From the NCBI RefSeq assembly GCF_014654675.1, contig NZ_BNBC01000052.1, forward strand, positions 1 through 59,616: DNA of 59,616 nt. The letters are read 5' to 3'. This document shows positions 8,189 to 16,982 of this stretch, piece by piece; positions within the stretch are counted from its first letter, which is position 1; the number at the start of each line of letters is the position of its first letter. The position numbers and the translations under genes were made by a program. The notes beneath the pieces are model-generated. The model had not been told where the DNA came from. It did no database searches and saw only the letters and a program-made list of their open reading frames with translations. The stretch comes from Streptomyces spiralis. Lineage in GTDB: Bacteria; Actinomycetota; Actinomycetes; Streptomycetales; Streptomycetaceae.

Positions 8189-9424
8189 ATGCGACCCATA
8201 CGCCCGTCCGTCACCGCTCGCCGAAGGGGGAGCGCCCGGCGCACTGGCTCCCCGGCGCTGGCCGCTCTCGCTCTGGTCTCGGCGCTGGCGCTCACCGCCA
8301 CCGGTTGCAACGGGGACGACGCCCACGCGGACGGCAAGCCCTCCGCGAGCGCCGACGACGCGGGCGGTTCGGGCGGCGACGGCAAGATCAAGATCCCGGA
8401 CGACATCCGCGACAAGCTCAAGGAGCACGGGATCGACCTCGACAAGTGGAAGAACGGGGCCTGGAAGAACTGGGACAAGGACGACTGGCTGCGCGAGGCC
8501 AACGACTTCATCAACCCGATCATCCAGGGCCTGTGGGACCCGGACCGGATGCGCCGGGCCGAGGACCCGGACAAGGGTGTCGACGACAACGACATCTCCG
8601 GTGACCAGGGTGTCACCGACCCGACCCCGGCGCCGGTGAAGGCACGGGCGGTGGCGCCGCCCTACCACGCCAACGCCGCGACGGCGGGCAAGCTCTTCTT
8701 CGACTCCCCCGAGGGCACGATGGTCTGCTCGGCGACGGTGGTCGAGGATCCGGCCCACCCGGGCAAGTCCGACCTCGTGTGGACGGCCGGCCACTGTGTG
8801 CACGCCGGCAAGAAGGGCGGCTGGTACCGCAACATCGCCTTCGTGCCGTCGTACAACAACGCGGGCAAGAGCGCGGCCCAGTTGCAGAACGCCACCCGGG
8901 AGGAGGTCGCCCCGTACGGCGTGTGGTGGGTCGACTGGGCGCAGACCTCCGACCAGTGGATCGAGCAGGGCGGTGCGACCGGCGGGCAGGGCGCGTCGTA
9001 CGACTTCGCCGTCATGCATGTGACGCCGGAGAAGGGCGGCAGCGGGAAGTCGCTGGAGGAGACCGTCGGTTCGGCGCTGCCGGTGAACTTCGACGCCCCG
9101 GCCGTGCCGAAGGTGGAGAGCATCACCGCGACCGGCTACCCGGCCGCGCCGCCGTACGACGGCCAGCTGCTGTACCAGTGCCAGGACAAGCCGGGACGGC
9201 TGTCGGTCAAGGCCTCCGACCCGACGATGTACCGCATCGGCTGCACCATGACCGGTGGTTCGTCCGGGGGCGGATGGGTCGAGAGGGGCGCGGACGGCAA
9301 GCCCGCGCTGGTGTCCAACACCTCGATCGGCCCGGCGACGTCGGGCTGGCTGGCCGGTCCGCGGCTGGGTCCGGTGGCCAAGGGCGTGTACGACTCGGTC
9401 AGCAAGAAGTTCGCCGGGCAGTGA
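8189..9424 (+). CDS. Secreted trypsin-like serine protease, probable lipoprotein (paralogue 1)
   Basis: The 411-residue product starts with a twin-basic n-region and hydrophobic segment ending ALTATGC, a plausible lipobox with Cys40. A charged spacer rich in Asp/Lys/Trp (residues 60-130) precedes a chymotrypsin-fold domain. The likely triad is His202 (TAGHCVHAG), Asp272 (YDFAVMHV) and Ser359 (TGGSSGGGW). The motif replaces the usual GDSGG with GSSGG, as in bacterial glutamyl-endopeptidase-like enzymes. ATG 8189 follows AGGGGGA by 8 bases. The gene is followed by a paralogue with the same architecture, so a tandem duplication is clear. It is divergent from the siderophore operon. Substrate and physiological role are unknown. 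Confidence 0.88.
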   Translation: MRPIRPSVTARRRGSARRTGSPALAALALVSALALTATGCNGDDAHADGKPSASADDAGGSGGDGKIKIPDDIRDKLKEHGIDLDKWKNGAWKNWDKDDWLREANDFINPIIQGLWDPDRMRRAEDPDKGVDDNDISGDQGVTDPTPAPVKARAVAPPYHANAATAGKLFFDSPEGTMVCSATVVEDPAHPGKSDLVWTAGHCVHAGKKGGWYRNIAFVPSYNNAGKSAAQLQNATREEVAPYGVWWVDWAQTSDQWIEQGGATGGQGASYDFAVMHVTPEKGGSGKSLEETVGSALPVNFDAPAVPKVESITATGYPAAPPYDGQLLYQCQDKPGRLSVKASDPTMYRIGCTMTGGSSGGGWVERGADGKPALVSNTSIGPATSGWLAGPRLGPVAKGVYDSVSKKFAGQ

Positions 9425-9457
9425 GAAGCGCCCGGTGAACGCCGGGGGGATTCACCG

Positions 9458-9503
9458 ACGGCGGTGGGGTGTCCGACGGAAACCTTCACCAGCCCACCGC
9501 CGT
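9458..9503 (+). terminator. Hairpin after first protease gene
   Basis: Perfect 11-bp arms ACGGCGGTGGG and CCCACCGCCGT enclose a 24-base loop, 33 bases past the stop codon. It may end or attenuate transcription into the paralogue. The loop is long, so confidence is moderate. Confidence 0.45.
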
Positions 9504-9661
9504 TCGCACTCATCCGCACCTGCATAGTGGGGTGTCGCTCCCCAGCAGGTTCTCGCGCACAGCGCCCGGGGACCATCGTCGGAGCCGCACTGACAAGCAC
9601 ATGACATCAAGCACCATCGAGAGCCACGCAGCCGTCAGGCACGGCGCGCGACAGGCAAACC

Positions 9662-9711
9662 AACCACAGCCGAACGAACCACAGGCAGAAGAACCACAGC
9701 CGAACGAACCA
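9662..9711 (+). repeat. 20-base direct repeat, 30-base period
   Basis: The same 20 bases occur at 9662-9681 and 9692-9711, just upstream of the second protease start. The period is a multiple of three and the region is open in the protease frame, encoding a repeated PQPNEP. Coding status is uncertain. Confidence 0.75.
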
Positions 9712-9729
9712 ACGGGGGTTCTACGCACC

Positions 9730-10953
9730 ATGCGTTCCACACGTACGCCGTCCGCGCTCCGGCACGGACGCCGGCGCGCCGTCCTCGCCGCCACCGCCCT
9801 GGCCGCGACGCTGACGCTCACCGCGACCGCCTGCGACGACTCGGGCAAGGACGACGCGAGCGGCAAGCCGGGCGCCACCGCTTCGCAGGCCGCCGGAGAC
9901 GGCAGCGGTGGCGGTGACGGGAAGATCCACGTCCCCGCCGACATCGCGAACCGGCTCAAGGCGCACGGGATCGATGTCGACCAGTGGCAGAAGGGCGGCT
10001 GGAAGGACTGGGACAAGGACAAGTGGCTCAGCGCCGCCAAGGACTTCGTCAACCCGGTGATCAAGGGGTTGTGGAAGCCCGAGCGGATGAAGTCCGCCAA
10101 GGAGGCCAACAAGACGGTCACCACCAAGGACGCCGCCGCCGACCAGGGCGTCAGCGACCCGGCGCCGCAGCCCGTCCAGGCCCAGGCCGAGAAGACCCCG
10201 TACCACGAGAACGCCGCTCCGGTCGGCAAGGTCTTCTTCGACTCGCCCGAGGGTTCGATGGTCTGCTCCGGCACGGTCGTCAAGGACGTCAACCACCCGG
10301 GCAAGTCCAACCTGGTGTGGACGGCGGGCCACTGTGTGCACGCGGGCCAGGGCGGCGGCTGGTACCGCAACCTCGTCTTCGTCCCGGCCTACAACGACCT
10401 CGGCAAGTCCGCGTCCGAGCTGAGCAACGCCGACGCGTCCGAGGTCGCCCCGTACGGCGCCTGGTGGGCCGACTGGGCCTCCACCTCGAACCAGTGGATC
10501 CAGGGCGGCTCGGAGACGGGCGGCGCGGGAGCCGCGTACGACTACGCCGTGCTGCACGTGAAACCGGAGTCCGGCTCGAAGTCGCTGGAGGAGACCGTCG
10601 GGGCCGCGCTGGACGTGGACTTCTCCGCGCCGTCGGCCACCGAGGTCACCACGATGGGCGCGTGGGGCTACCCGGCCGCGCCGCCGTACAACGGTCTGAA
10701 GATGTTCCGGTGCCTGGACCGGCCGGGCCGGTTCTCGCTCAGCCCGTCCCTGCCGACGATGTACCGGATCGGCTGCACCATGACCGGTGGCTCGTCCGGT
10801 GGCGGCTGGTTCCGCGTGGTGGGCGGGAAGACCGAACTGGTCTCCAACACCTCGATCGGCCCGTCCGACAACACCTGGCTCGCGGGCCCGCAGCTGGGCC
10901 GGGGAGCCGAGGCGCTGTACCAGAACATGAGCAGGACGTACGGCGGCCAGTGA
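9730..10953 (+). CDS. Secreted trypsin-like serine protease, probable lipoprotein (paralogue 2)
   Basis: The 407-residue protein is a paralogue of the preceding gene, sharing the Trp/Lys/Asp-rich spacer and all catalytic motifs. The signal peptide runs MRSTRTPSALRHGRRR then a hydrophobic stretch ending TLTATAC, with Cys35 as likely lipidation site. The triad is His201 (TAGHCVHAG), Asp271 (YDYAVLHV) and Ser356 (TGGSSGGGW). The same ATAC lipobox type occurs in the glutamate-binding lipoprotein of this window, which supports lipidation. ATG 9730 was chosen because it opens the signal peptide. ATG 9601 is in frame but adds an odd repeat-rich leader. A long hairpin follows the stop. Function beyond extracellular proteolysis is unknown. 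Confidence 0.88.
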   Translation: MRSTRTPSALRHGRRRAVLAATALAATLTLTATACDDSGKDDASGKPGATASQAAGDGSGGGDGKIHVPADIANRLKAHGIDVDQWQKGGWKDWDKDKWLSAAKDFVNPVIKGLWKPERMKSAKEANKTVTTKDAAADQGVSDPAPQPVQAQAEKTPYHENAAPVGKVFFDSPEGSMVCSGTVVKDVNHPGKSNLVWTAGHCVHAGQGGGWYRNLVFVPAYNDLGKSASELSNADASEVAPYGAWWADWASTSNQWIQGGSETGGAGAAYDYAVLHVKPESGSKSLEETVGAALDVDFSAPSATEVTTMGAWGYPAAPPYNGLKMFRCLDRPGRFSLSPSLPTMYRIGCTMTGGSSGGGWFRVVGGKTELVSNTSIGPSDNTWLAGPQLGRGAEALYQNMSRTYGGQ

Positions 10954-10966
10954 CACCGACGGCATG

Positions 10967-11005
10967 ACGAGGGCCCGCCCCCTGCGACAGGGAGCGGGCC
11001 CTCGT
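10967..11005. terminator. Strong bidirectional terminator between protease and hflX
   Basis: A 12-bp perfect stem (ACGAGGGCCCGC and complement) continues inward with CCCTG/CAGGG. It sits between the convergent stops at 10953 and 11030. Confidence 0.85.
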
Positions 11006-11029
11006 GCTGTACGTCGGAGCCGGGGCGGC

Positions 11030-12520
11030 TCAGAGCGCGGCGGCCGGCACGTACGGCGCCAGGTCCGCCGCGAGCTCGTCGTGCACCCGGGCCTTGAGCA
11101 GGGTGCCCTCCGCGGTGTGCTCCTCGGAGATCACCTCGCCCTCGGTGTGGGCGCGGGCGACCAGCTTGCCGTGGGTGTACGGCACGAGCGCCTCGATCTC
11201 GACGGACGGCCGGGGCAGCTCGTTGTCGATCAGGGCGCGCAGCTCGGCGATGCCCCGGCCGGTGCGGGCCGAGACGGCGATCGAGTGCTTCTCGATCCGC
11301 AGCAGCCGCTGGAGCACCAGCGGGTCGGCCGCGTCCGCCTTGTTGATCACGACGATCTCGGGTACTTCGGTGGCGCCGACGTCCCTGATCACCTCGCGCA
11401 CGGCGGCCAGCTGCTCCTCCGGGTTCGGGTGCGAACCGTCCACGACGTGCAGGATCAGGTCGGAGTCGCCGACCTCCTCCATGGTGGAGCGGAACGCCTC
11501 GACCAGGTGGTGCGGCAGGTGCCGGACGAATCCGACGGTGTCGGCCAGCGTGTACAGCCGCCCGCTCGGGGTCTCGGCCCGGCGCACGGTCGGGTCCAGG
11601 GTCGCGAACAGCGCGTTCTCGACCAGGACGCCCGCGCCGGTGAGGCGGTTGAGCAGGGAGGACTTTCCGGCGTTGGTGTAACCCGCGATGGCGACGGAGG
11701 GCACCTTGTGGCGGCGTCGCTCCTGGCGCTTGATCTCGCGGCCGGTCTTCATGTCCGCGATCTCCCGGCGCATCTTCGCCATCTTCTCGCGGATCCGGCG
11801 CCGGTCTGTCTCGATCTTGGTCTCACCGGGACCACGCGTGGCGAGTCCGCCGCTGCCGCCGCCCATCTGACGGGACAGGGACTGACCCCAGCCGCGCAGC
11901 CTCGGCAGCATGTACTGCATCTGCGCGAGCGCGACCTGCGCCTTGCCCTCCCGGGACTTGGCGTGCTGGGCGAAGATGTCCAGGATCAGGGCCGTACGGT
12001 CGATGACCTTGACCTTGACGATGTCCTCGAGGTGGATCAGCTGACCCGGGCTGAGCTCACCGTCGCAGATGACGGTGTCCGCGCCCGTCTCCAGGACGAT
12101 GTCGCGCAGCTCGTCGGCCTTGCCGGAGCCGATGTAGGTGGCCGCGTCGGGCTTGTCGCGGCGCTGGATCACACCGTCCAGCACGACCGCGCCGGCGGTC
12201 TCGGCGAGGGCGGCGAGCTCGGCCAGCGAGTTCTCCGCGTCCTGCACGGTCCCCGAGGTCCAGACGCCGACGAGGACGACCCGCTCCAGGCGGAGCTGAC
12301 GGTACTCGACCTCGGTGACGTCCTCGAGCTCGGTGGAGAGGCCCGCGACACGGCGCAGGGCCGCGCGCTCCGAGCGGTCGAACTGGTCGCCGTCCCGCTC
12401 TCCGTCGATCTCGTGGCTCCAGGCGACGTCCTCTTCCATCAGGGCATCGGCCCGAAGACCTTCGGGGTAGGTGTGCGCGAGGCGCTTGGTGGCCTGGGAA
12501 GAGGAAGAAGAGGAGGTCAT
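11030..12520 (-). CDS. hflX: HflX, ribosome-associated GTPase
   Basis: HflX binds 50S subunits and splits stalled or hibernating ribosomes after stress. The 496-residue protein has the N-terminal glycine-rich HflX domain (GVIQRRDKPDAATYIGSGKADEL). It is followed by a basic helical linker and a TRAFAC G domain. G1 is GYTNAGKSS, G3 is DTVGFVRHLP and G4 is NKAD; DSDLILHVVD precedes G4. ATG 12520 begins MTSSSSSSQ and is preceded by AAGGA. The open frame continues upstream, but the added residues look unlike the family. It is followed by the shared terminator at 10967-11005. The gene lies downstream of the M1 peptidase with a 316-bp gap, so it probably has its own promoter. Confidence 0.95.
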   Translation of the reverse strand: MTSSSSSSQATKRLAHTYPEGLRADALMEEDVAWSHEIDGERDGDQFDRSERAALRRVAGLSTELEDVTEVEYRQLRLERVVLVGVWTSGTVQDAENSLAELAALAETAGAVVLDGVIQRRDKPDAATYIGSGKADELRDIVLETGADTVICDGELSPGQLIHLEDIVKVKVIDRTALILDIFAQHAKSREGKAQVALAQMQYMLPRLRGWGQSLSRQMGGGSGGLATRGPGETKIETDRRRIREKMAKMRREIADMKTGREIKRQERRRHKVPSVAIAGYTNAGKSSLLNRLTGAGVLVENALFATLDPTVRRAETPSGRLYTLADTVGFVRHLPHHLVEAFRSTMEEVGDSDLILHVVDGSHPNPEEQLAAVREVIRDVGATEVPEIVVINKADAADPLVLQRLLRIEKHSIAVSARTGRGIAELRALIDNELPRPSVEIEALVPYTHGKLVARAHTEGEVISEEHTAEGTLLKARVHDELAADLAPYVPAAAL

Positions 12521-12836
12521 TGGGTCCTTACGTCGTTGGGAATCCGTGGTGCGGCGACGGAGCCGTGGAGAAGTCCGACGGGCTGTCCTCAGCAGTTCCG
12601 TCACTGCTGACAACGCACGAGTGCCCCGGGAGATTCCCCGTGCACCGTGCCGTGCCGACCCGAAGATGGTCGCACGGGACGGCCCGTCTCGTCACGGTGT
12701 TATTTCCCCGCCGCGGCGGCCGCTTCCGCACCGCCGCCGGCACGGCCTTCTCACCGACCGCGGCAAACGGAGTGTCCTGCCACGGTCACTTCTTCGCCTT
12801 TCTTCGCCTTTCTTCGCCTTTCTTCGCCTTCCACCG
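12521..12836. other. Gap upstream of hflX
   Basis: The 316 bp hold the presumed hflX promoter and a short tandem repeat (12791-12830) next to the peptidase stop. No gene or clear promoter consensus was found. Confidence 0.5.
12791..12830. repeat. Four exact copies of TCTTCGCCTT
   Basis: A 10-bp unit repeats four times without error, starting 7 bases from the M1 peptidase stop codon on its downstream side. On the transcribed (minus) strand it reads as AAGGCGAAGA repeats. Such exact short tandem repeats can change copy number by slippage. Confidence 0.95.
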
Positions 12837-14327
12837 TCACCGCTTCATCGTCCGCGGCACGTTCTTCTGCCGCGGGGCGGGCTTCCAGTCCGGGTGGCCG
12901 GGCATCGGCGGGGTCTTCGCACCGTACAGCCAGGCCTTGAAGAAGCCGCTCAGGTCACGTCCGGCGACGTCCGAGGCCAGCCGTACGAAGTCGGCCGTGG
13001 TCGCCGTGGAGTCCCGGTTGCCGCGCACCCACGCGCGCTCCAGGCGCTCGAACGCCGCCTCGCCGATCTGCCGGCGCAGCGCGTACAGGACGAGGGCCGC
13101 GCCGTCGTAGACGTTCGCGCGGAAGATCCCCGTCTTCTGGCCGGCCGCCGGCGGCTTGGGTCGCGCGGGCGGGCCTCCGGCCGCGCGCCACTGGTCGGAG
13201 GCCCCGTAGGCGGCCTTCATCCGGGTCTCCATGGACTTGTGGGCCTTCTCCTCGGCGTACAGGGCCTCGTACCAGGTGGCGTGCCCCTCGTTGAGCCACA
13301 GGTCGGACCAGGCGCGCGGGGTGACGCTGTCGCCGAACCACTGGTGGGACAGCTCGTGCACCATCACCGACTCCACATACCACTTCGGGTAGGCGGGGTC
13401 GGTGAACAGATCTCTCTCGAAGAGAGAGAGGGTCTGTGTCTCGAGTTCGAAACCGGTGGTGGCCGAGGCCATGAGCAGGCCGTATGTCTCGAAGGGGTAG
13501 CGCCCGACCTTGCTCTCCATCCAGGCGATCTGGTCCGGGGTCTTGGCGAGCCACGGTTCGAGCGCCTTGCGGTCCTTGCTGGGGACGACGTCGCGGACGG
13601 GCAGACCGTGCGGGCCGGTGCGGTGCAGCACGGTGGAGCGGCCGATGGAGACCTGGGCCAGTTCGGTGGCCATGGGGTGCCGGGTGCGGTACGTCCAGGT
13701 GGCCCGGCCGCCGGCCCGGGCGACACCCTCCGGCAGGCCGTTGGCGACGGCCGTGTACCCGTCGGGGGCGGTGACCCGGATGGTGAACAGCGCCTTGTCG
13801 GAGGGGTGGTCGTTGCACGGGAACACCAGGTGCGCGGCGTCGGCCTGGTTGGCCATGGCGAGGCCGTCCGCGGTGCGCACCCAGCCGCCGTCCCGGCCCT
13901 GCGCCGTCGCGGGGTCGCTGGTGTGGTGCACGGTGATCCGCGTCAGGCTGTGCTCGGGCAGCGGGGCCTTCGGGGTGACGACGAGGTCCTCACCGGCGGT
14001 GGTGAACGCGGCCGGCCGGCCGTCGACCTCCACGGAGGCGACCTTGCCGTGCCCGAAGTCGAGGTTCACGCTCCGCAGCGTCCTCGTCACGCGGGCGTCG
14101 ATCGTGGTGACGGCCTGGAGCGGCTTGCCGTTGTCGCCGGGGTAGGTGAAGGCGAGGTCGTACGACGCCACGTCGTAGCCGGGGTTGCCCAGATACGGGA
14201 AGAGCCGGTCGCCGACGCCGAGCGGGGTGGGCGGGGCGCTCGCGGCGAGGAGGCAGACGGAGACGGCGGACGCGAGAACGGTCGCCTTCAGGCGACGCAT
14301 GGGACGGTGACGGAGAGTGCGCGGCAT
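12837..14327 (-). CDS. Secreted M1-family zinc aminopeptidase
   Basis: This 496-residue peptidase carries the full M1 zinc signature HELSH, 18 residues, then the Glu of LNEGHATW. The catalytic Tyr region is likely in the stretch NVYDGAALVLYALRRQ. The exopeptidase motif GxMEN is not obvious; the equivalent segment reads SATTGFELETQ, as in other secreted actinobacterial M1 enzymes. An N-terminal signal peptide follows MRRLKATVLASAVSVCLLAASA, suggesting export. Start ATG 14327 adds nine residues before a second ATG at 14300, which begins the same signal peptide. The ribosome site is weak for both. Four 10-bp repeats follow the stop. The gene lies between rshA and hflX on the same strand. Confidence 0.9.
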   Translation of the reverse strand: MPRTLRHRPMRRLKATVLASAVSVCLLAASAPPTPLGVGDRLFPYLGNPGYDVASYDLAFTYPGDNGKPLQAVTTIDARVTRTLRSVNLDFGHGKVASVEVDGRPAAFTTAGEDLVVTPKAPLPEHSLTRITVHHTSDPATAQGRDGGWVRTADGLAMANQADAAHLVFPCNDHPSDKALFTIRVTAPDGYTAVANGLPEGVARAGGRATWTYRTRHPMATELAQVSIGRSTVLHRTGPHGLPVRDVVPSKDRKALEPWLAKTPDQIAWMESKVGRYPFETYGLLMASATTGFELETQTLSLFERDLFTDPAYPKWYVESVMVHELSHQWFGDSVTPRAWSDLWLNEGHATWYEALYAEEKAHKSMETRMKAAYGASDQWRAAGGPPARPKPPAAGQKTGIFRANVYDGAALVLYALRRQIGEAAFERLERAWVRGNRDSTATTADFVRLASDVAGRDLSGFFKAWLYGAKTPPMPGHPDWKPAPRQKNVPRTMKR

Positions 14328-14450
14328 GCACCCACGGCTATCAGCGCCCGGCGGCGGTACGGCGACGACGCGCGCCCGGCCCACCCGAACGGGGCCCTCC
14401 AGGTTGCGGCCAGGGGTGGCATCTCCGGCCGAGACCTCTCCCCTCCCGGT

Positions 14451-16682
14451 TCAGGTCCCCGGCGGTTGGTGCTGCGGCTGGGCGCGGCTGACGTCGTAGA
14501 CGCCCGGGACGTTGCGCATCGCCCGCATGAGGGCGGGCAGGCGGGCGGCGTCGGGGAGCTGAAGGGTGTAGGTGTGGTGGACGCGCTGCTGGGTCGGCGG
14601 GGCCACGGTCGCCGAGATGATCTCGACGCCTTCCAGGGCGATGGCCTCCGTCAGGTCGGCGAGCAGACGGGGGCGGCCGAACGATTCGGCGAGCAGCGTG
14701 ACACGGCACGCGGCGGTCTCGCCCCAGCGCACGCCGACCTCGGGGCGCCCCGCGTCCTTCATCCGGGTCACGGTGGCGCACTCGACGCGGTGCACGGTCA
14801 CCACTCCCCCGCGCACGGCGAACGCGGTGATCTCGTCCGGCGGCACGGGTGTGCAGCAGCCGGCGAGCCGCACGGTCGCGCGGGGCTGGTCGACGATGAC
14901 GGCGCTCGCCGCCGGGGACCGGCCGCCGCGCACGCCCACCAGGGGCCCGTCCGCCCCCTCGGGCCTGCCGGGTTCCTCCGCCGTGGGCGCGGCGGCCGGG
15001 GACGACCCGTCGACGGCCCCCGGAAGCCCGCTCGCGGCGTCCTGAGCACCCGGCGTGGCCCGCCCGGCGGTCCCGGCCCCGTCGTCGGCCGTCGCCGGAT
15101 GTGCCGCCAGCCACCGCTGGATGGCGATGCGGGCGGCGGGGGTGTGGGCGTGGTCGAGCCACTCCCTGGACGGCTCGGATGCGGGGTCCTGGCCCATGAG
15201 GAGCTGGACGGTGTCGCCGTCCCTCAGGACGGTGCTGAGCGTCGCCAGGCGGCCGTTGACGCGGGCGCCGATGCAGGCGTGGGCGTCCTCGCCGTACTGC
15301 GCGTAGGCCGCGTCCACGCAGGTCGCGCCCTCGGGCAGGCCCAGCGTGCCGCCGTCGGGCCGGAAGACGGTGATCTCGCGGTCCTGGGCGAGGTCCTCGC
15401 GCAGCGTGGACCAGAAGGTGTCGGGGTCGGGTGCCGCCCGCTGCCAGTCGAGGAGCCGGGAGAGCCAGCCGGGGCGGGTGGGGTCGACGCGCTCACCGTC
15501 GCCCGTCGACTGCTCCTCCGAAGGAGGAGCGTAGGGATTGCCGAGCGCGACGACCCCGGCCTCGGCGACCTTGTGCATCTGGTGGGTGCGGATGAGTACT
15601 TCGACGACCTGGCCGTCCTCCCGGGCGACGGCCGTGTGCAACGACTGGTAGAGGTTGAACTTGGGGACGGCGATGAAGTCCTTGAACTCCGAGACGACCG
15701 GCGTCATACAGGTGTGCAGTTCGCCGAGGACGGCGTAGCAGTCGGCGTCCTCGTTCACCAGCACGAGCAGCCGGCCGAAGTCGCAGCCGCGCAGCCGGCC
15801 GCGTTTACGGGCGACGCGGTGCACGGACACGAAGTGCCGTGGTCTGACGAGGGCTTCGGCGGAGATGTCGGCCTCGCGCAGCACACCGCGTACCTGTTCG
15901 GCGACCTCGGTGAGCGGGTCGCCCGGGCGGGCCGCGTTCTCGGCGATCAACTCCCGTGTGTACTCGTACTCCTCCGGGTGCAGGATCGCGAAGACCAGGT
16001 CCTCCAGTTCGGTCTTGAGTGCCTGCACACCGAGCCGTTCGGCGAGCGGGATGAGCACGTCCCTGGTCACCTTGGCGATGCGGGCCTGTTTCTCGGGGCG
16101 CATGACGCCGAGCGTGCGCATGTTGTGCAGCCGGTCGGCCAGTTTGATCGACATCACGCGGACGTCGTTGCCGGTGGCGACGAGCATCTTGCGGAAGGTC
16201 TCGGGCTCGGCCGCGGCCCCGTAGTCGACCTTCTCCAGCTTGGTGACGCCGTCGACGAGGTAGCGGACCTCCTCCCCGAACTCCTCACCCACCTGGTCGA
16301 GCGTCACGTCGGTGTCCTCGACGGTGTCGTGCAGGAGGGAGGCCGTCAACGTCGTCGTCTCGGCACCGAGTTCGGCGAGGATCAGGGTGACGGCTAGCGG
16401 ATGCGTGATGTACGGCTCGCCGCTCTTGCGCATCTGGCCGCGGTGCGAGGACTCGGCCAGGACGTAGGCGCGGCGCAGCGGTTCGAGGTCCGCGTCGGGG
16501 AAGTGGGCGCGGTGCGCCTCGGCCACGTGGCCGATGGCGTCGGGCAGCCGGTCGCGGGCGGCGGTGCCGAGCAGCGCGGCCCGGCCGAGGCGGCGCAGGT
16601 CGATCCGCGGGCGGGCCCTCCTGCGGGGCGCCGCGGGCGCCACCGGGCCCGGGGCCGCGGGATTCGTGGCATCCGCACTCAT
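14451..16682 (-). CDS. rshA: RelA/SpoT homologue (RshA-like) (p)ppGpp synthetase/hydrolase
   Basis: The 743-residue protein follows the RSH plan. It has an HD hydrolase domain (ITHPLAVTLI, LLHDTVEDTD), a synthetase domain (FKDFIAVPKFNLYQSLHTAV, VEVLIRTHQMHKVAEAG), a TGS domain (FRPDGGTLGLPEGATCVD) and a C-terminal ACT domain. These enzymes make and degrade the alarmone (p)ppGpp. The canonical DLxGxR segment of the synthetase is replaced by CDFGRLLVLV: the Asp can be aligned but the Arg cannot. The HW-YK element after the Glu motif is replaced by ALGNPYAPP. This fits the second RSH of Streptomyces, RshA, rather than the main RelA. ATG 16682 has GGAGG five bases upstream. It is followed by the M1 peptidase. 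Confidence 0.9.
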   Translation of the reverse strand: MSADATNPAAPGPVAPAAPRRRARPRIDLRRLGRAALLGTAARDRLPDAIGHVAEAHRAHFPDADLEPLRRAYVLAESSHRGQMRKSGEPYITHPLAVTLILAELGAETTTLTASLLHDTVEDTDVTLDQVGEEFGEEVRYLVDGVTKLEKVDYGAAAEPETFRKMLVATGNDVRVMSIKLADRLHNMRTLGVMRPEKQARIAKVTRDVLIPLAERLGVQALKTELEDLVFAILHPEEYEYTRELIAENAARPGDPLTEVAEQVRGVLREADISAEALVRPRHFVSVHRVARKRGRLRGCDFGRLLVLVNEDADCYAVLGELHTCMTPVVSEFKDFIAVPKFNLYQSLHTAVAREDGQVVEVLIRTHQMHKVAEAGVVALGNPYAPPSEEQSTGDGERVDPTRPGWLSRLLDWQRAAPDPDTFWSTLREDLAQDREITVFRPDGGTLGLPEGATCVDAAYAQYGEDAHACIGARVNGRLATLSTVLRDGDTVQLLMGQDPASEPSREWLDHAHTPAARIAIQRWLAAHPATADDGAGTAGRATPGAQDAASGLPGAVDGSSPAAAPTAEEPGRPEGADGPLVGVRGGRSPAASAVIVDQPRATVRLAGCCTPVPPDEITAFAVRGGVVTVHRVECATVTRMKDAGRPEVGVRWGETAACRVTLLAESFGRPRLLADLTEAIALEGVEIISATVAPPTQQRVHHTYTLQLPDAARLPALMRAMRNVPGVYDVSRAQPQHQPPGT

Positions 16683-16982
16683 GGGCACCTCCGGCTGCGT
16701 GGACCGGCGGACGGGACGCCCCAGGGCGTACTCGGCTCAGGGGTTGGCGTCGGATCCCCCGTCCGGGCCGGTGCTTGATGCTACCGAGCCCAGCACACCG
16801 GGCCGACCGCCTCTCGGAGAGCGTGAAACGGATCACCCATTCGAGCGATAGATCAGAGGTTTACGATTTCCGGCCACCTGACAGGAGGTCAGCCGGGGAT
16901 TCGCTCCCGTGTCTGCTCTCCGGGCATGGATCCTGTGCCGTATCCGGCTCGCCACCCACCGCTGGACATGCTCCGCGGGCGC

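Larger units (their letters stand above)
9425..9729 (+). other. Gap between tandem proteases: hairpin plus direct repeat
   Basis: This 305-bp gap contains an 11-bp inverted repeat (9458-9468 with 9493-9503) and a 20-base direct repeat (9662-9681 and 9692-9711). An in-frame ATG at 9601 would extend the second protease by 43 residues rich in Pro, Glu, Asn and Gln. That extension lies in front of a normal signal peptide, so I do not favour it. Confidence 0.5.
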
